A DNA stretch of 64,000 bases from Phocaeicola fibrisolvens. GTDB lineage: Bacteria; Bacteroidota; Bacteroidia; Bacteroidales; Bacteroidaceae. Under the pieces are notes generated by a model, which searched no databases, had not been told where the DNA came from, and was given only the letters and a program-made list of their open reading frames with translations. Positions 15,355 to 23,858 of this stretch are shown piece after piece. The DNA is taken from positions 1-64,000 of the forward strand of contig NZ_JAOQJI010000017.1 in assembly GCF_025567125.1 (NCBI RefSeq), read 5' to 3'. Position numbers and translations under genes: made by a program. How positions within the stretch are numbered: the first letter of the stretch is position 1; each line of letters starts with the position of its first letter.

Positions 15355-16633
15355 GAAACTGTTTGACGAATTTGACCGGGACCACCTGTGGCACCCGTAC
15401 ACTTCGACCTCAAATCCGTTGCCTACTTACAAGGTGGAACGGGCAGAGGGCTGTACGCTGACCTTGGCCGACGGCACGGAGCTGATTGACGGCATGTCGT
15501 CGTGGTGGTGTGCCGTACATGGATACAATCATCCGGTATTGAACCGGGCGGTGGAGGAACAGCTCCACCGGATGTCGCACGTGATGTTCGGGGGACTGAC
15601 CCACGAACCGGCCATCGAACTGGGAAAGGAATTGTTGAAAATCGTGCCTCCCAGCATGGAGTATATTTTTTATGCAGACAGTGGGTCGGTGGCTGTGGAG
15701 GTGGCCTTGAAGATGGCGGTGCAGTATCAGTTTGCAGCCGGCCATCCGGAGAAGAACAACTTCGTGACCATTCGCTCGGGCTACCACGGCGATACGTGGA
15801 ACGCCATGTCGGTGTGCGACCCGGTGACGGGCATGCACAGCCTGTTCGGTTCGGCCCTTCCGGTACGCTATTTCGTGCCAGCTCCGCAGTGCCGTTTCGG
15901 CGCGGAATGGGACGAGAAAGACATCGAGCCGTTGCGGGAAGTCATCACGCAGCACCATGGCGAGCTGGCGGCCCTGATTCTGGAACCGATCGTACAGGGA
16001 GCCGGAGGGATGCGTTTCTACCATCCACAGTATTTGCGGGAGGCGGCACGCCTCTGCCGGGAACACGGCATGCTCCTGATTTTTGACGAGATTGCCACGG
16101 GTTTCGGGCGTACGGGCAAGCTCTTTGCATGGGAACATGCGCAGGTGGAACCGGACATCATGTGCATCGGCAAGGCACTGACCGGAGGATACATGACCTT
16201 CTCGGCGGTGTTGGCTTCGGCAAAGGTGGCCGACTGTATTTCTTCCAAGGAACCGCGTGCCTTCATGCATGGGCCTACGTTCATGGGCAATCCGCTGGCG
16301 TGTGCTGTGGCACTGGCTTCTGTCCGGCTGTTGTTGTCGTCTGGTTGGCAGGAGAAGGTGCGCCGCATTGAGGCACAGTTGAAAGAGGAATTGGCGCCGG
16401 CGGTTGCGTTGCCGCAGGTGGCTGACGTCCGGGTACTGGGAGCCATCGGGGTGATTGAGACCAAGAAGCCGGTCGACATGGGCTGGATGCAGCGGCGGTT
16501 TGTGGAAGAAGGTATCTGGGTACGTCCGTTCGGACGGCTGGCCTACATCATGCCGCCTTTCATCATCCGTCCGGAGCAGCTGACCAAGCTGACGAGCGGT
16601 TTGTGTAAGATTGTGGGCGAAATGCCGGAATAA
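15344..16633 (+). CDS. bioA: Adenosylmethionine-8-amino-7-oxononanoate aminotransferase
   Basis: BioA converts 7-keto-8-aminopelargonate to 7,8-diaminopelargonate using S-adenosylmethionine as amino donor and PLP as cofactor. The 429-residue protein starts with the typical 'HLWHPYTS', has 'DGMSSWWCAVHGYNHP', the PLP-binding 'FDEIATGFGRTGKLF' and the lysine of 'CIGKALTGGYM' (about residue 275). Length and motifs are standard for BioA rather than other class III aminotransferases. The start lies inside the bioB end. Confidence 0.96.
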   Translation: MNCEKLFDEFDRDHLWHPYTSTSNPLPTYKVERAEGCTLTLADGTELIDGMSSWWCAVHGYNHPVLNRAVEEQLHRMSHVMFGGLTHEPAIELGKELLKIVPPSMEYIFYADSGSVAVEVALKMAVQYQFAAGHPEKNNFVTIRSGYHGDTWNAMSVCDPVTGMHSLFGSALPVRYFVPAPQCRFGAEWDEKDIEPLREVITQHHGELAALILEPIVQGAGGMRFYHPQYLREAARLCREHGMLLIFDEIATGFGRTGKLFAWEHAQVEPDIMCIGKALTGGYMTFSAVLASAKVADCISSKEPRAFMHGPTFMGNPLACAVALASVRLLLSSGWQEKVRRIEAQLKEELAPAVALPQVADVRVLGAIGVIETKKPVDMGWMQRRFVEEGIWVRPFGRLAYIMPPFIIRPEQLTKLTSGLCKIVGEMPE

Positions 16634-16651
16634 AAACAAAGGAGGAACATC

Positions 16652-17827
16652 ATGGAAAATGAAATACAATCCGGACCGGACAGGGATTTCCTGCTGGAAC
16701 TGGACAAGCTGGAGGCGTGCGGCAACCTGCGCGTGTTGCCGGAAACCTGCTGTGACGGGAAATGGATTGAAGCCGGCGGACGGCGGATGCTGAATCTGTC
16801 ATCGAACGATTACCTGGGACTGGCTTCGGACAAGGCGTTGCGCGAGGAATTTCTGCGGACGGTGAAGGAGAGGGACTTGTGCTTTTCTTCCTCGTCTTCA
16901 CGGTTGCTGACGGGCAACTTCCCGGCTTATCGGGAATTGGAAACGTTGCTGGTTTCGCTCTTCGGGGCGGAGAGTGCACTGGTGTTCAGCAGCGGGTATC
17001 ACATGAACACGGGGATTCTGCCGGCGGTGACCGATGCGAATACCCTGATTCTGGCCGACAAGCTGGTGCATGCGAGTCTGATTGACGGCATCCGTCTGTC
17101 GGCAGCCAAGTGCATCCGCTACCGCCATCAGGACTATGCACAGCTGGAGAATCTGCTGGCCAAGTATCACGGTTCGTATCACCGGATTGTCATCGTGACG
17201 GAAAGTGTGTTTAGCATGGACGGTGATGTGGCTTCGCTCGACCGACTGGTGGCACTGAAGCACTGTTACGACCACGTGATGCTGTATGTGGACGAGGCGC
17301 ATGGCATTGCGGTGCGAGGGGCGCATGGACTGGGGGTGGCCGAGGAACAAGGCTGCCTGAAGGACATCGATTTCCTGTGCGGCACCTTCGGCAAGGCGAT
17401 GGCTTCCGTCGGGGCGTATGTGGTGTGCCGGAAGGTGATTCGCGATTATCTGGTGAACCGGATGCGGACGTTGATTTTCACCACGGCATTGCCTCCTGTC
17501 AACGTGGCTTGGACGCGGTTTGTCTTGTCGCGGTTGGAGGAGATGCAGGCACGGCGGGAGCACCTGGCACAGATTTCAGCGCGTCTGCGGGAGGCTGTCC
17601 GTGAAAGCGGGGCCGATTGCCCGTCGGAAAGCCACATCATTCCCTTGGTGGTAGGAGCCAACGAGAAGGCCATCTGGAAGGCACTGCAGATGCAGGAACA
17701 CGGCTTCTATGTGTTGCCCGTGCGTCCGCCTACGGTGCCTGAAGGGACGGCACGGTTGCGTTTCTCGCTGACCGCGCTGATTGAAGCGGACGAAGTGGCG
17801 CGTTTGTGTCACGAATTGAAGGAATGA
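16652..17827 (+). CDS. bioF: 8-amino-7-oxononanoate synthase
   Basis: BioF condenses pimeloyl-ACP with alanine to 7-keto-8-aminopelargonate. The 391-residue product is a PLP-dependent alpha-oxoamine synthase. Visible motifs are 'LNLSSNDYLGLA', 'SSSSSRLLTGNFPAYRELE', 'MDGDVASLDRLV', 'VDEAHGIAVRGAHGLGV' and the Schiff-base lysine in 'GTFGKAMASVGAYV'. It is 18 bp from bioA with a good ribosome site (GGAGGA) before its ATG. The biotin setting favours BioF over the related Kbl or serine palmitoyltransferase. Confidence 0.94.
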   Translation: MENEIQSGPDRDFLLELDKLEACGNLRVLPETCCDGKWIEAGGRRMLNLSSNDYLGLASDKALREEFLRTVKERDLCFSSSSSRLLTGNFPAYRELETLLVSLFGAESALVFSSGYHMNTGILPAVTDANTLILADKLVHASLIDGIRLSAAKCIRYRHQDYAQLENLLAKYHGSYHRIVIVTESVFSMDGDVASLDRLVALKHCYDHVMLYVDEAHGIAVRGAHGLGVAEEQGCLKDIDFLCGTFGKAMASVGAYVVCRKVIRDYLVNRMRTLIFTTALPPVNVAWTRFVLSRLEEMQARREHLAQISARLREAVRESGADCPSESHIIPLVVGANEKAIWKALQMQEHGFYVLPVRPPTVPEGTARLRFSLTALIEADEVARLCHELKE

Positions 17828-17846
17828 ATCGGAAAGAATTGAAGGA

Positions 17847-18515
17847 ATGAAACAACTGTTTATCAAGAAGGAAGGAAACCCGGTGTTGCTGCTTTTCTTT
17901 GCGGGCTGGGGTTCGGACGAAAACCTGTTTGGCAGTCCGGTGCCGGAAGGGTGCGATTACTTGCTGTGTTTTGATTACAAGAATATGGACTTTGACTACA
18001 GCCTGCTGGACGCCTATCAGGAGATACGGGTCCTGGCCTGGTCCATGGGCGTATGGGTGGCTTGCCAGACGTTGACCGGGAAGGATTATCCCTACGGGAT
18101 GAGGCTGGCCGTGAACGGAACACCTTATCCCATTCACGATACGAAAGGGATTCCGGAAGCCATCTTCCGGGGAACGCTGGAGAATTTCTCGGAACCGGTG
18201 CTGGTACGTTTCCGGCGGCGGATTTGCGGGTCGGCAGCGCAGGTGAAAGTTTTTCTGGCACATCATCCTTACCGGACATTAGAAGATTTGCATCAGGAAC
18301 TGGCAGACGAATGGACGATGGTGAAGGCCCTTCCGGTGTGGGAGTGGGACTGGGACAAGGCGATTGTCGGGACCTCGGACAAGATTTTCCCGCCGCAGAA
18401 CCAGCGGGAAGCTTGGCAAGGCGTACCGGTAGAAGAAAAGGACGTGGAACACTATGACGAGGAACTGTTCCGGCAGTTGCTAAGCGGAGAAAGTAGTTTA
18501 TGGACAAGACCCTGA
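17847..18515 (+). CDS. bioG: Pimeloyl-ACP methyl ester esterase, BioG type (DUF452)
   Basis: BioG cleaves the methyl ester from pimeloyl-ACP methyl ester, ending the BioC-primed fatty-acid detour; it replaces E. coli BioH. The 222-residue protein is an alpha/beta hydrolase with the nucleophile Ser66 in 'AWSMGVW', an early 'FFAGWGSDENLF' oxyanion-type segment, and 'GTSDKIFPPQNQ' plus a late 'EHYDEELF', which may supply the acid and base. It sits between bioF and bioC and overlaps bioC by 16 bp. Confidence 0.88.
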   Translation: MKQLFIKKEGNPVLLLFFAGWGSDENLFGSPVPEGCDYLLCFDYKNMDFDYSLLDAYQEIRVLAWSMGVWVACQTLTGKDYPYGMRLAVNGTPYPIHDTKGIPEAIFRGTLENFSEPVLVRFRRRICGSAAQVKVFLAHHPYRTLEDLHQELADEWTMVKALPVWEWDWDKAIVGTSDKIFPPQNQREAWQGVPVEEKDVEHYDEELFRQLLSGESSLWTRP

Positions 18516-19249
18516 TCAGTCGGCGTTTTGCGAAGGCCGTGGGCACTTACCTGGACAAAGCCGACGTGCAGCGTTACGTGGCGTCGCGGATGGCAGAACT
18601 GACGGGCCGTTATATCCCGGAAGACGTACAGGAACGGGTGCTGGAGATTGGTTGCGGCACGGGCATGTTCACGCGGATGTACCTGAAACAGGCAACTCCG
18701 GAAGAGATGTGGCTGAACGACCTTTGTCCGGAGGTAAAACCCTATCTGGCCGATGTGTTGGGCGAGAAGGTGCATTTTGTGGCGAAGGATGCGGAGACGC
18801 TGGCTTTTCCCGGAGGGCAGGACCTGATTGTGTCGTGCTCGGCGGTGCAGTGGTTCGATGATTTGCCGCGCTTCTTTTCGGGGTGTCGGAGGCTGCTGCA
18901 CGAAGGAGGCTACCTGGCTTTCAGTACCTTCGGCCCTCACAACACGGAGGAGGTGGCCACGCTGGCTTCGGCAGGGCTTTCGTATCCGTCGTTGGAGGCA
19001 CTGCGGGAGATGCTGGCCGCCCGTTACGAGGTGGTATATGCCCATGAGGAGCAGTTGCGCCTGTCGTTTGCTTCTCCGCTGGAGGTGTTGCGGCACCTGA
19101 AAGAGACGGGAGTGACGGGCACGGCAGCACAGGCCTGGACACGAGGCAGGCTGCAGGAGTTCTGCCGGAATTATACCGAACGGTTTTCGGATGAGCGGGG
19201 CAGGGTGTATCTTACCTTTCATCCCATTTATATGATATGTAGAAAATAA
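18500..19249 (+). CDS. bioC: Malonyl-ACP O-methyltransferase
   Basis: BioC methylates malonyl-ACP so that it can prime pimelate synthesis by the fatty-acid machinery. The 249-residue protein has the typical start 'ISRRFAKAVGTYLDKADVQ', the SAM-binding motif 'VLEIGCGTG' at 47-55 and 'LIVSCSAVQWFDDLPRFF' after the second motif. The start overlaps the bioG end, so the two are probably translated together, fitting their consecutive roles. Confidence 0.93.
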   Translation: MDKTLISRRFAKAVGTYLDKADVQRYVASRMAELTGRYIPEDVQERVLEIGCGTGMFTRMYLKQATPEEMWLNDLCPEVKPYLADVLGEKVHFVAKDAETLAFPGGQDLIVSCSAVQWFDDLPRFFSGCRRLLHEGGYLAFSTFGPHNTEEVATLASAGLSYPSLEALREMLAARYEVVYAHEEQLRLSFASPLEVLRHLKETGVTGTAAQAWTRGRLQEFCRNYTERFSDERGRVYLTFHPIYMICRK

Positions 19250-19270
19250 AATACTAAAAGCGATACGGAA

Positions 19271-19921
19271 ATGAAAAAAAATGTATATTTTGTGAGTGGC
19301 ATCGACACGAACATCGGAAAGAGTTATGCCACAGCTTATTTGGCCAAGACATGGAACGAGCGGGGTATCCGCACCATTACGGAAAAACTGATTCAGACGG
19401 GTAATATGGACCTGTCGGAAGACATCGAGTTGCACCGTCGGATTATGGGTACAGGCTTGTTGCCGGAGGATAAGGAACGGCTGACGATGCCGGAGATTTT
19501 TTCTTATCCCTGCTCTCCGCACCTGGCTGCAGAGATTGACAAGCGTCCGATTGACTTCGACAAGATTGAACGGGCTACGCAGACGTTGAGTGAGCGTTAC
19601 GACGCGGTGTTGTTGGAAGGGGCCGGGGGACTGATGGTGCCTTTGACGCGCGAATTGCTGACCATTGACTACGTGGCACAGAAACAGTATCCGCTGGTGT
19701 TCGTGACTTCCGGACGACTGGGAAGCATCAACCATACGTTGCTGAGCCTGGAGGCGATGAGCCGCCGGGGCATCCGTCTGCATACGCTGGCCTACAATCT
19801 CTTCCCGGAGGAAGACGATGAGATTATCCGTCGGGATACGGAGGAATACATGCGCGATTTGCTGAAACGGGAATATCCGGAAGCAGAGTTCGTGGTGATT
19901 CCGTTTTTAGGTAATAAATAA
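19271..19921 (+). CDS. bioD: Dethiobiotin synthetase
   Basis: BioD carboxylates diaminopelargonate with CO2 and ATP to dethiobiotin. The 216-residue P-loop protein has 'SGIDTNIGKSYATAYLA' (ATP site, residues 9-25), 'EKLIQTGN' for substrate contact, 'LLEGAGGLMVPL' and 'VTSGRLGSINHTLLSLEA'. The P-loop Thr of the usual 'GTDTxVGKT' reads Ser here. It completes the pathway from malonyl-ACP to biotin in one operon. Confidence 0.95.
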   Translation: MKKNVYFVSGIDTNIGKSYATAYLAKTWNERGIRTITEKLIQTGNMDLSEDIELHRRIMGTGLLPEDKERLTMPEIFSYPCSPHLAAEIDKRPIDFDKIERATQTLSERYDAVLLEGAGGLMVPLTRELLTIDYVAQKQYPLVFVTSGRLGSINHTLLSLEAMSRRGIRLHTLAYNLFPEEDDEIIRRDTEEYMRDLLKREYPEAEFVVIPFLGNK

Positions 19922-19931
19922 AAGAAAGAAA

Positions 19932-20804
19932 GTGAAACAGGGGTATTATCACCTGCTGGCCATTTTGGTGGTCGCAGTGTGGGGATTGACGTATATCTCC
20001 ACCAAGGTGCTGATTCAGCATGGACTGCATCCGCACGAGATTTTTTTCTATCGTTTTCTGATTGCTTATGCAGGTGTTTGGGTGATTTCCCCCCGTCGTT
20101 TGCTGGCTAATAGTTGGAGGGATGAAGGTTTGCTACTTTTAGGCGGCTTCTTTGGAGGTGCGCTTTACTTCTATACGGAAAATACGGCATTGGGAATTAC
20201 GCAGGTTTCGAATGTGGCTTTTCTGTTGTGTACAGCTCCCTTGATGACGGCATTGCTTTCATCAGTTCTCTACAAAGAGGAACGACTGACCCGCCGGTTG
20301 CTGGGCGGATCGGCACTGGCTCTGTGTGGAGTGGCTTTGATTGTGTTTGAGAAACAACACGGAGTACAAGTTTCCCCGTGGGGCGATTTGCTGACCTTGT
20401 GTGCAGCTTTCTCGTGGGCGTGCTATAGTTTGGTGATTCGTCAGCTTTCAGGTCGTTATCCGGTGTCGTTCATCACTCGGAAAGTGTTTTTCTATGGGAT
20501 AATCACTATCCTGCCGCTATTTGGAATTTATCATTTCCGGTTGAATGCGGGGATTTTGGTGCAGCCGTCAGTTTGGATGAATCTGTTGTTCTTGGCATTG
20601 GTAGCCTCGCTGGTCTGCTTTGTGGTTTGGAACGTGGCTCTGAAGAAGATAGGAGTGGTACGTACTTCCAACTATATCTACTTGGGGCCGTTGGTCACGC
20701 TGGCCGCTTCCATGTGTATATTGGGAGAAAAACTAAGTCTTTGTGCAATTGTGGGATCGGCCTGCATCTTGTGCGGGGTATACTGGGCAGAAAAGAAACA
20801 TTGA
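19932..20804 (+). CDS. EamA/DMT-family inner-membrane transporter
   Basis: The 290-residue protein begins with GTG, 10 bp after bioD, and has about ten hydrophobic segments in two similar halves, as in EamA/RhaT-like drug/metabolite transporters ('VAVWGLTYISTKVLI', 'LCAAFSWACYSLVIRQLSG', 'ASMCILGEKLSLCAIVGSACILCGV'). Cotranscription with the bio genes suggests biotin, a precursor or a by-product as cargo, but the family is too broad to say. The sequence is less GC-rich than the bio genes before it. Confidence 0.82.
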   Translation: MKQGYYHLLAILVVAVWGLTYISTKVLIQHGLHPHEIFFYRFLIAYAGVWVISPRRLLANSWRDEGLLLLGGFFGGALYFYTENTALGITQVSNVAFLLCTAPLMTALLSSVLYKEERLTRRLLGGSALALCGVALIVFEKQHGVQVSPWGDLLTLCAAFSWACYSLVIRQLSGRYPVSFITRKVFFYGIITILPLFGIYHFRLNAGILVQPSVWMNLLFLALVASLVCFVVWNVALKKIGVVRTSNYIYLGPLVTLAASMCILGEKLSLCAIVGSACILCGVYWAEKKH

Positions 20805-20834
20805 GTCTTCCGGTTTTGAGATTGACAAGTTTAG

Positions 20835-20864
20835 GGAAATCCCTACCTCAAAATAGGGATTTCC
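20835..20864. terminator. Perfect 11-bp hairpin after the bio operon
   Basis: GGAAATCCCTA (20835-20845) and TAGGGATTTCC (20854-20864) form a perfect stem with an 8-nt loop, 30 bp after the transporter stop. No T-run follows, so it is a weak terminator at best or an mRNA 3'-end stabiliser. Confidence 0.5.
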
Positions 20865-20889
20865 TGCTTGATGGGGAGAAATATCTTCC

Positions 20890-20897
20890 TATTTTTG
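20890..20897 (+). promoter_or_regulatory. Candidate -7 element upstream of the Tyr/Trp/Gly-rich protein gene
   Basis: TATTTTTG matches TAnnTTTG, 40 bp before the ATG at 20937. There is no clear -33 TTTG. Confidence 0.4.
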
Positions 20898-20936
20898 TAC
20901 TAGAATAAAAAGGTAAAACCGTTAAAAGATAGAATT

Positions 20937-22160
20937 ATGAGGAAGTTGAAAGTATTTGCTTCGTTGATATGGGCAAGTTTGCCGCTTTTTGTGGCGGCCC
21001 AGAGTAACGACGACCTTTACTTCGTGCCTAAGAAGAAGGCAGAAACGAAGAAGGAGACCGTAGTAGCCCCGAAGCAGAATCAGGGGACAGCGGTATATTC
21101 CACATCGGCCACTTCCACTCCGGTGGTGGTGAAAGATGCGGCAGGAAACACACGTGATGTGGACGAGTACAACCGTCGGTACACATCGCGGGAAAACACG
21201 TTCTCCATGCAGAACGATACGCTTTACATACAGGAAAAACCGTATGGAGAGCGGGGAGAATGGGTGAACGGCTTTGAAGGTTCACAAGATGATTATGAGT
21301 ATGCTATGCGCATCGTCCGTTTTCGGAGTCCGCGCTATGCCATTCCGGTGAGCAGCCCGCTGTATTGGGACGTGGTGTACGGAGCCTTCCCTTCCTGGGA
21401 TTGGAACGTGTATGACGACGGACTGTATGCATACGTGTTCCCTACTTACAGCAATCCGCTGTGGTGGGACTGGAGATGGAACTGGAGCATTGCCGGACCG
21501 CGATTTGGCTGGTATTCTCCATGGTATTATAGCAGCTGGTATTCTCCTTATTGGTATGGTAGCTACTGGGGTGGTTACTGGGGCAGCTATTGGGGAGGCT
21601 ACTGGGGCGGTTATTGGGGTCCCGGATGGCATCATCATTACCCCTATTATGGATGGGGAGGAGGCGCTTATCAAGGGCACTCTTATACCTATAACAACCG
21701 CCGTGCAGAAAATATGGTACGGAACGGTACGGTGGGGACTGCGTTCGACCGTAACGGCAGAACGGGAGGCCGCGTGATGAGTGGATTGGACCGTAACGGC
21801 AGAACGGGAGGTCGTGTTGTGACCGGTACCGATGGAGTACGTTCTATCCGTCCGGACGGTGCTTCCAGAGTGCGTAGTACGGGTACAAGATACACACGCC
21901 CGTCTCAGGGATTGGGTGAGTCCACTTATTCTCGTCCTAGTAGTACACGCCCGAATTCCTATCGAAATACGGATGTGTTCAACCGGATGAATCAGAATTC
22001 GAACCGGACGAATGGGCTTAATAATTCGCGGACAAATTCAAATTCTTCTGTCAGAAGTTACAGTAACTTTGGAGGAGGAAGCTATCGTTCTACTACGGGT
22101 GGCGGCGGTTCTTCCAGAGGTGTAAGTACCGGTGGCGGTGGTGGTGCTCGCAGAAGATAA
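20937..22160 (+). CDS. Secreted low-complexity protein rich in Tyr, Trp, Gly, Arg and Ser; function unknown
   Basis: The 407-residue product has a signal peptide (ending 'PLFVAAQ'). It then has a Lys/Thr/Val linker, an ordered-looking middle (about 80-175) with 'RIVRFRSPRYAIPVSSPLYWD', and a striking aromatic block (about 180-240) of short YWG-G/S repeats ending 'GPGWHHHYPYYGWGGG'. Two copies of 'DRNGRTGGRV' follow, and the tail is Arg/Ser/Asn/Gly-rich, ending 'GGGGGARRR'. The DNA repeats match: 15-bp steps near 21560-21620 and a 42-bp step at 21747/21789. I know no function; a cell-surface or matrix role is a guess. The next gene is a FadL-like outer-membrane protein 13 bp on. Confidence 0.8.
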   Translation: MRKLKVFASLIWASLPLFVAAQSNDDLYFVPKKKAETKKETVVAPKQNQGTAVYSTSATSTPVVVKDAAGNTRDVDEYNRRYTSRENTFSMQNDTLYIQEKPYGERGEWVNGFEGSQDDYEYAMRIVRFRSPRYAIPVSSPLYWDVVYGAFPSWDWNVYDDGLYAYVFPTYSNPLWWDWRWNWSIAGPRFGWYSPWYYSSWYSPYWYGSYWGGYWGSYWGGYWGGYWGPGWHHHYPYYGWGGGAYQGHSYTYNNRRAENMVRNGTVGTAFDRNGRTGGRVMSGLDRNGRTGGRVVTGTDGVRSIRPDGASRVRSTGTRYTRPSQGLGESTYSRPSSTRPNSYRNTDVFNRMNQNSNRTNGLNNSRTNSNSSVRSYSNFGGGSYRSTTGGGGSSRGVSTGGGGGARRR

Positions 22161-22173
22161 ATGTGTAAATAAA

Positions 22174-23787
22174 ATGAAGTTAAAGATGAAAAAGAGATAT
22201 ATGTATGCGGTGGCCTGTTCAGTGCTGTGTGGCGCACAGGCCATGGCGCAGACTGCGTATGATGCGGTCCGTTATGCGGGGGATGAATTGAATGGAACAG
22301 CCCGTTTTGTCGGAATGGGGGGTGCCATGGGTGCTTTGGGTGCAGATATTTCGGTCATCGGTACCAACCCGGCGGGTATCGGCTTGTTCAGGGGACACGA
22401 TGTGTCTACGTCATTTGGCATGAATGCCACAAAGGCGGAAAGTGACTTTAATGGGAATGTGATGAACGACAAACGGAATAAGGCTTCGTTTGATCAGATT
22501 GGTTTTGTGTATTCTACCAAAATCGGCAACCGTACGACGCTTCGTTACCTGAATTTTGGTTTTAACTATCATAAAAGCCGGAATTTCAACCGGCAGTTTG
22601 CAGCAGGCGGTATGCTGGGCGGACTCTCACAGACGCAGCAGATGGCCAATATGGTAGGCGGGTCTATCTATTCCATCAGTGAAATGGATGACATTTATAA
22701 CTATGGGACAGAAGGGCACAGCGGACTTTCGAACCCTTACTACAATACCAATTATCCGTATCTGGGCGTCATGGGTGTCCGTACGGAACTGGTCGGAGTG
22801 GGCACATTGGCCAATGGGAAGCAAGTACCGATGGGCTGGAACGGTAATGCAAACGGTTTCCGCAGCCGGGAGGAAGGTGGTATCAACCAGTATGACTTCA
22901 ACGTGGCGTTTAATGTGGAAGACCGGATGTATTTCGGTATCACGCTGGGCGTGAATGACGTGAATTATACTCGCAGCACCTATTATACGGAAGATGTGTA
23001 CGATGGCGATCACTCAGGTTATTATGAGTTGCGAAATGCTTACCGTACGGAAGGAACTGGATTGAACTTGAAATTCGGTGCTATTTTCCGTCCGATAGAA
23101 GATTCTCCGTTCCGCTTTGGTCTGGCCATTCATACGCCTACCTGGTACAGTTTAACCGACAAATATTCTTCGGAGATTTATTCGGAACTGAATTATAAAT
23201 TCGCGAATGAAGCTGACAATACGCAGTTCAAGGCTGATGAACGGACGATAGATTATGCTGGAGAGTCTCTGCAGGATTATCGGTTGGTGACTCCGTGGAA
23301 ATTCAATGTCAGCGCAGGAACTACTTTGGGAGGAATCATGGCTTTAGGTGCAGAATATGAATATGCAGGCTATAATGCTTCTCGGATGTATTACAACGAC
23401 GGGACTCCAATGGAGAACCAGAATGAGTACACCAAGTCTATCCTGAAAGGACAACATACACTGCGTGTGGGAATGGAAACACGTATCTCTTCGGCTTTCA
23501 GCGTAAGAGCAGGTTATAACTATTCTACTTCGGCCTTTAAGTACGGAGCATACAAATCGCTGAATGCAAACGATATGCGTACGGATACGGAATATATGAA
23601 TGACTTGGCCCGTAATACGGTAACCGTGGGCTTAGGTTATAGAGGAAAATGGTTCTATACGGATTTGGCATATAAATATGACATATATAAATCCGATTTT
23701 TATGCCTTCAGTGATGAGGCTTTGCCAGCCACAAAGGTTACCAATGAACGTCATCAGCTGTTGCTGACATTGGGCGTTCACTTCTAA
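22174..23787 (+). CDS. OmpP1/FadL-like outer-membrane protein
   Basis: The start at 22174 (MKLKMKKRYMYAVACSVLCGAQAMAQ) is chosen for its signal peptide and because upstream in-frame codons overlap the previous gene. The mature protein has the N-terminal plug-like 'GTARFVGMGGAMGALGADISVIGTNPAGIGL' that marks FadL/OmpP1 proteins, then a long alternating beta-strand region with many aromatic strand ends, and ends in a C-terminal Phe ('LLLTLGVHF'), typical for outer-membrane barrels. Relatives transport hydrophobic compounds; the cargo is unknown. It is probably cotranscribed with the preceding gene. Confidence 0.87.
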   Translation: MKLKMKKRYMYAVACSVLCGAQAMAQTAYDAVRYAGDELNGTARFVGMGGAMGALGADISVIGTNPAGIGLFRGHDVSTSFGMNATKAESDFNGNVMNDKRNKASFDQIGFVYSTKIGNRTTLRYLNFGFNYHKSRNFNRQFAAGGMLGGLSQTQQMANMVGGSIYSISEMDDIYNYGTEGHSGLSNPYYNTNYPYLGVMGVRTELVGVGTLANGKQVPMGWNGNANGFRSREEGGINQYDFNVAFNVEDRMYFGITLGVNDVNYTRSTYYTEDVYDGDHSGYYELRNAYRTEGTGLNLKFGAIFRPIEDSPFRFGLAIHTPTWYSLTDKYSSEIYSELNYKFANEADNTQFKADERTIDYAGESLQDYRLVTPWKFNVSAGTTLGGIMALGAEYEYAGYNASRMYYNDGTPMENQNEYTKSILKGQHTLRVGMETRISSAFSVRAGYNYSTSAFKYGAYKSLNANDMRTDTEYMNDLARNTVTVGLGYRGKWFYTDLAYKYDIYKSDFYAFSDEALPATKVTNERHQLLLTLGVHF

Positions 23788-23817
23788 GCGTTCATTGTGT
23801 TTGTTTTATTTTAATAT

Positions 23818-23858
23818 GGGAGTTGCTTTTGTTGATCGAGGCAGCTCCCTTTTTTATT
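23818..23858 (+). terminator. Terminator between convergent genes
   Basis: GGGAGTTGC pairs with GCAGCTCCC (one G-U pair) and is followed by six T residues, 30 bp after the FadL-like gene. It overlaps the last codons of the convergent DUF4421 gene. Confidence 0.75.

Noticed and set aside
15410..16669. 419-codon minus-strand frame
   Set aside because: It is antisense to bioA, whose PLP aminotransferase motifs and operon position are unambiguous.
18452..19783. 443-codon minus-strand frame across bioC and bioD
   Set aside because: Antisense frame produced by GC-rich codon bias; both bioC and bioD have clear catalytic motifs.
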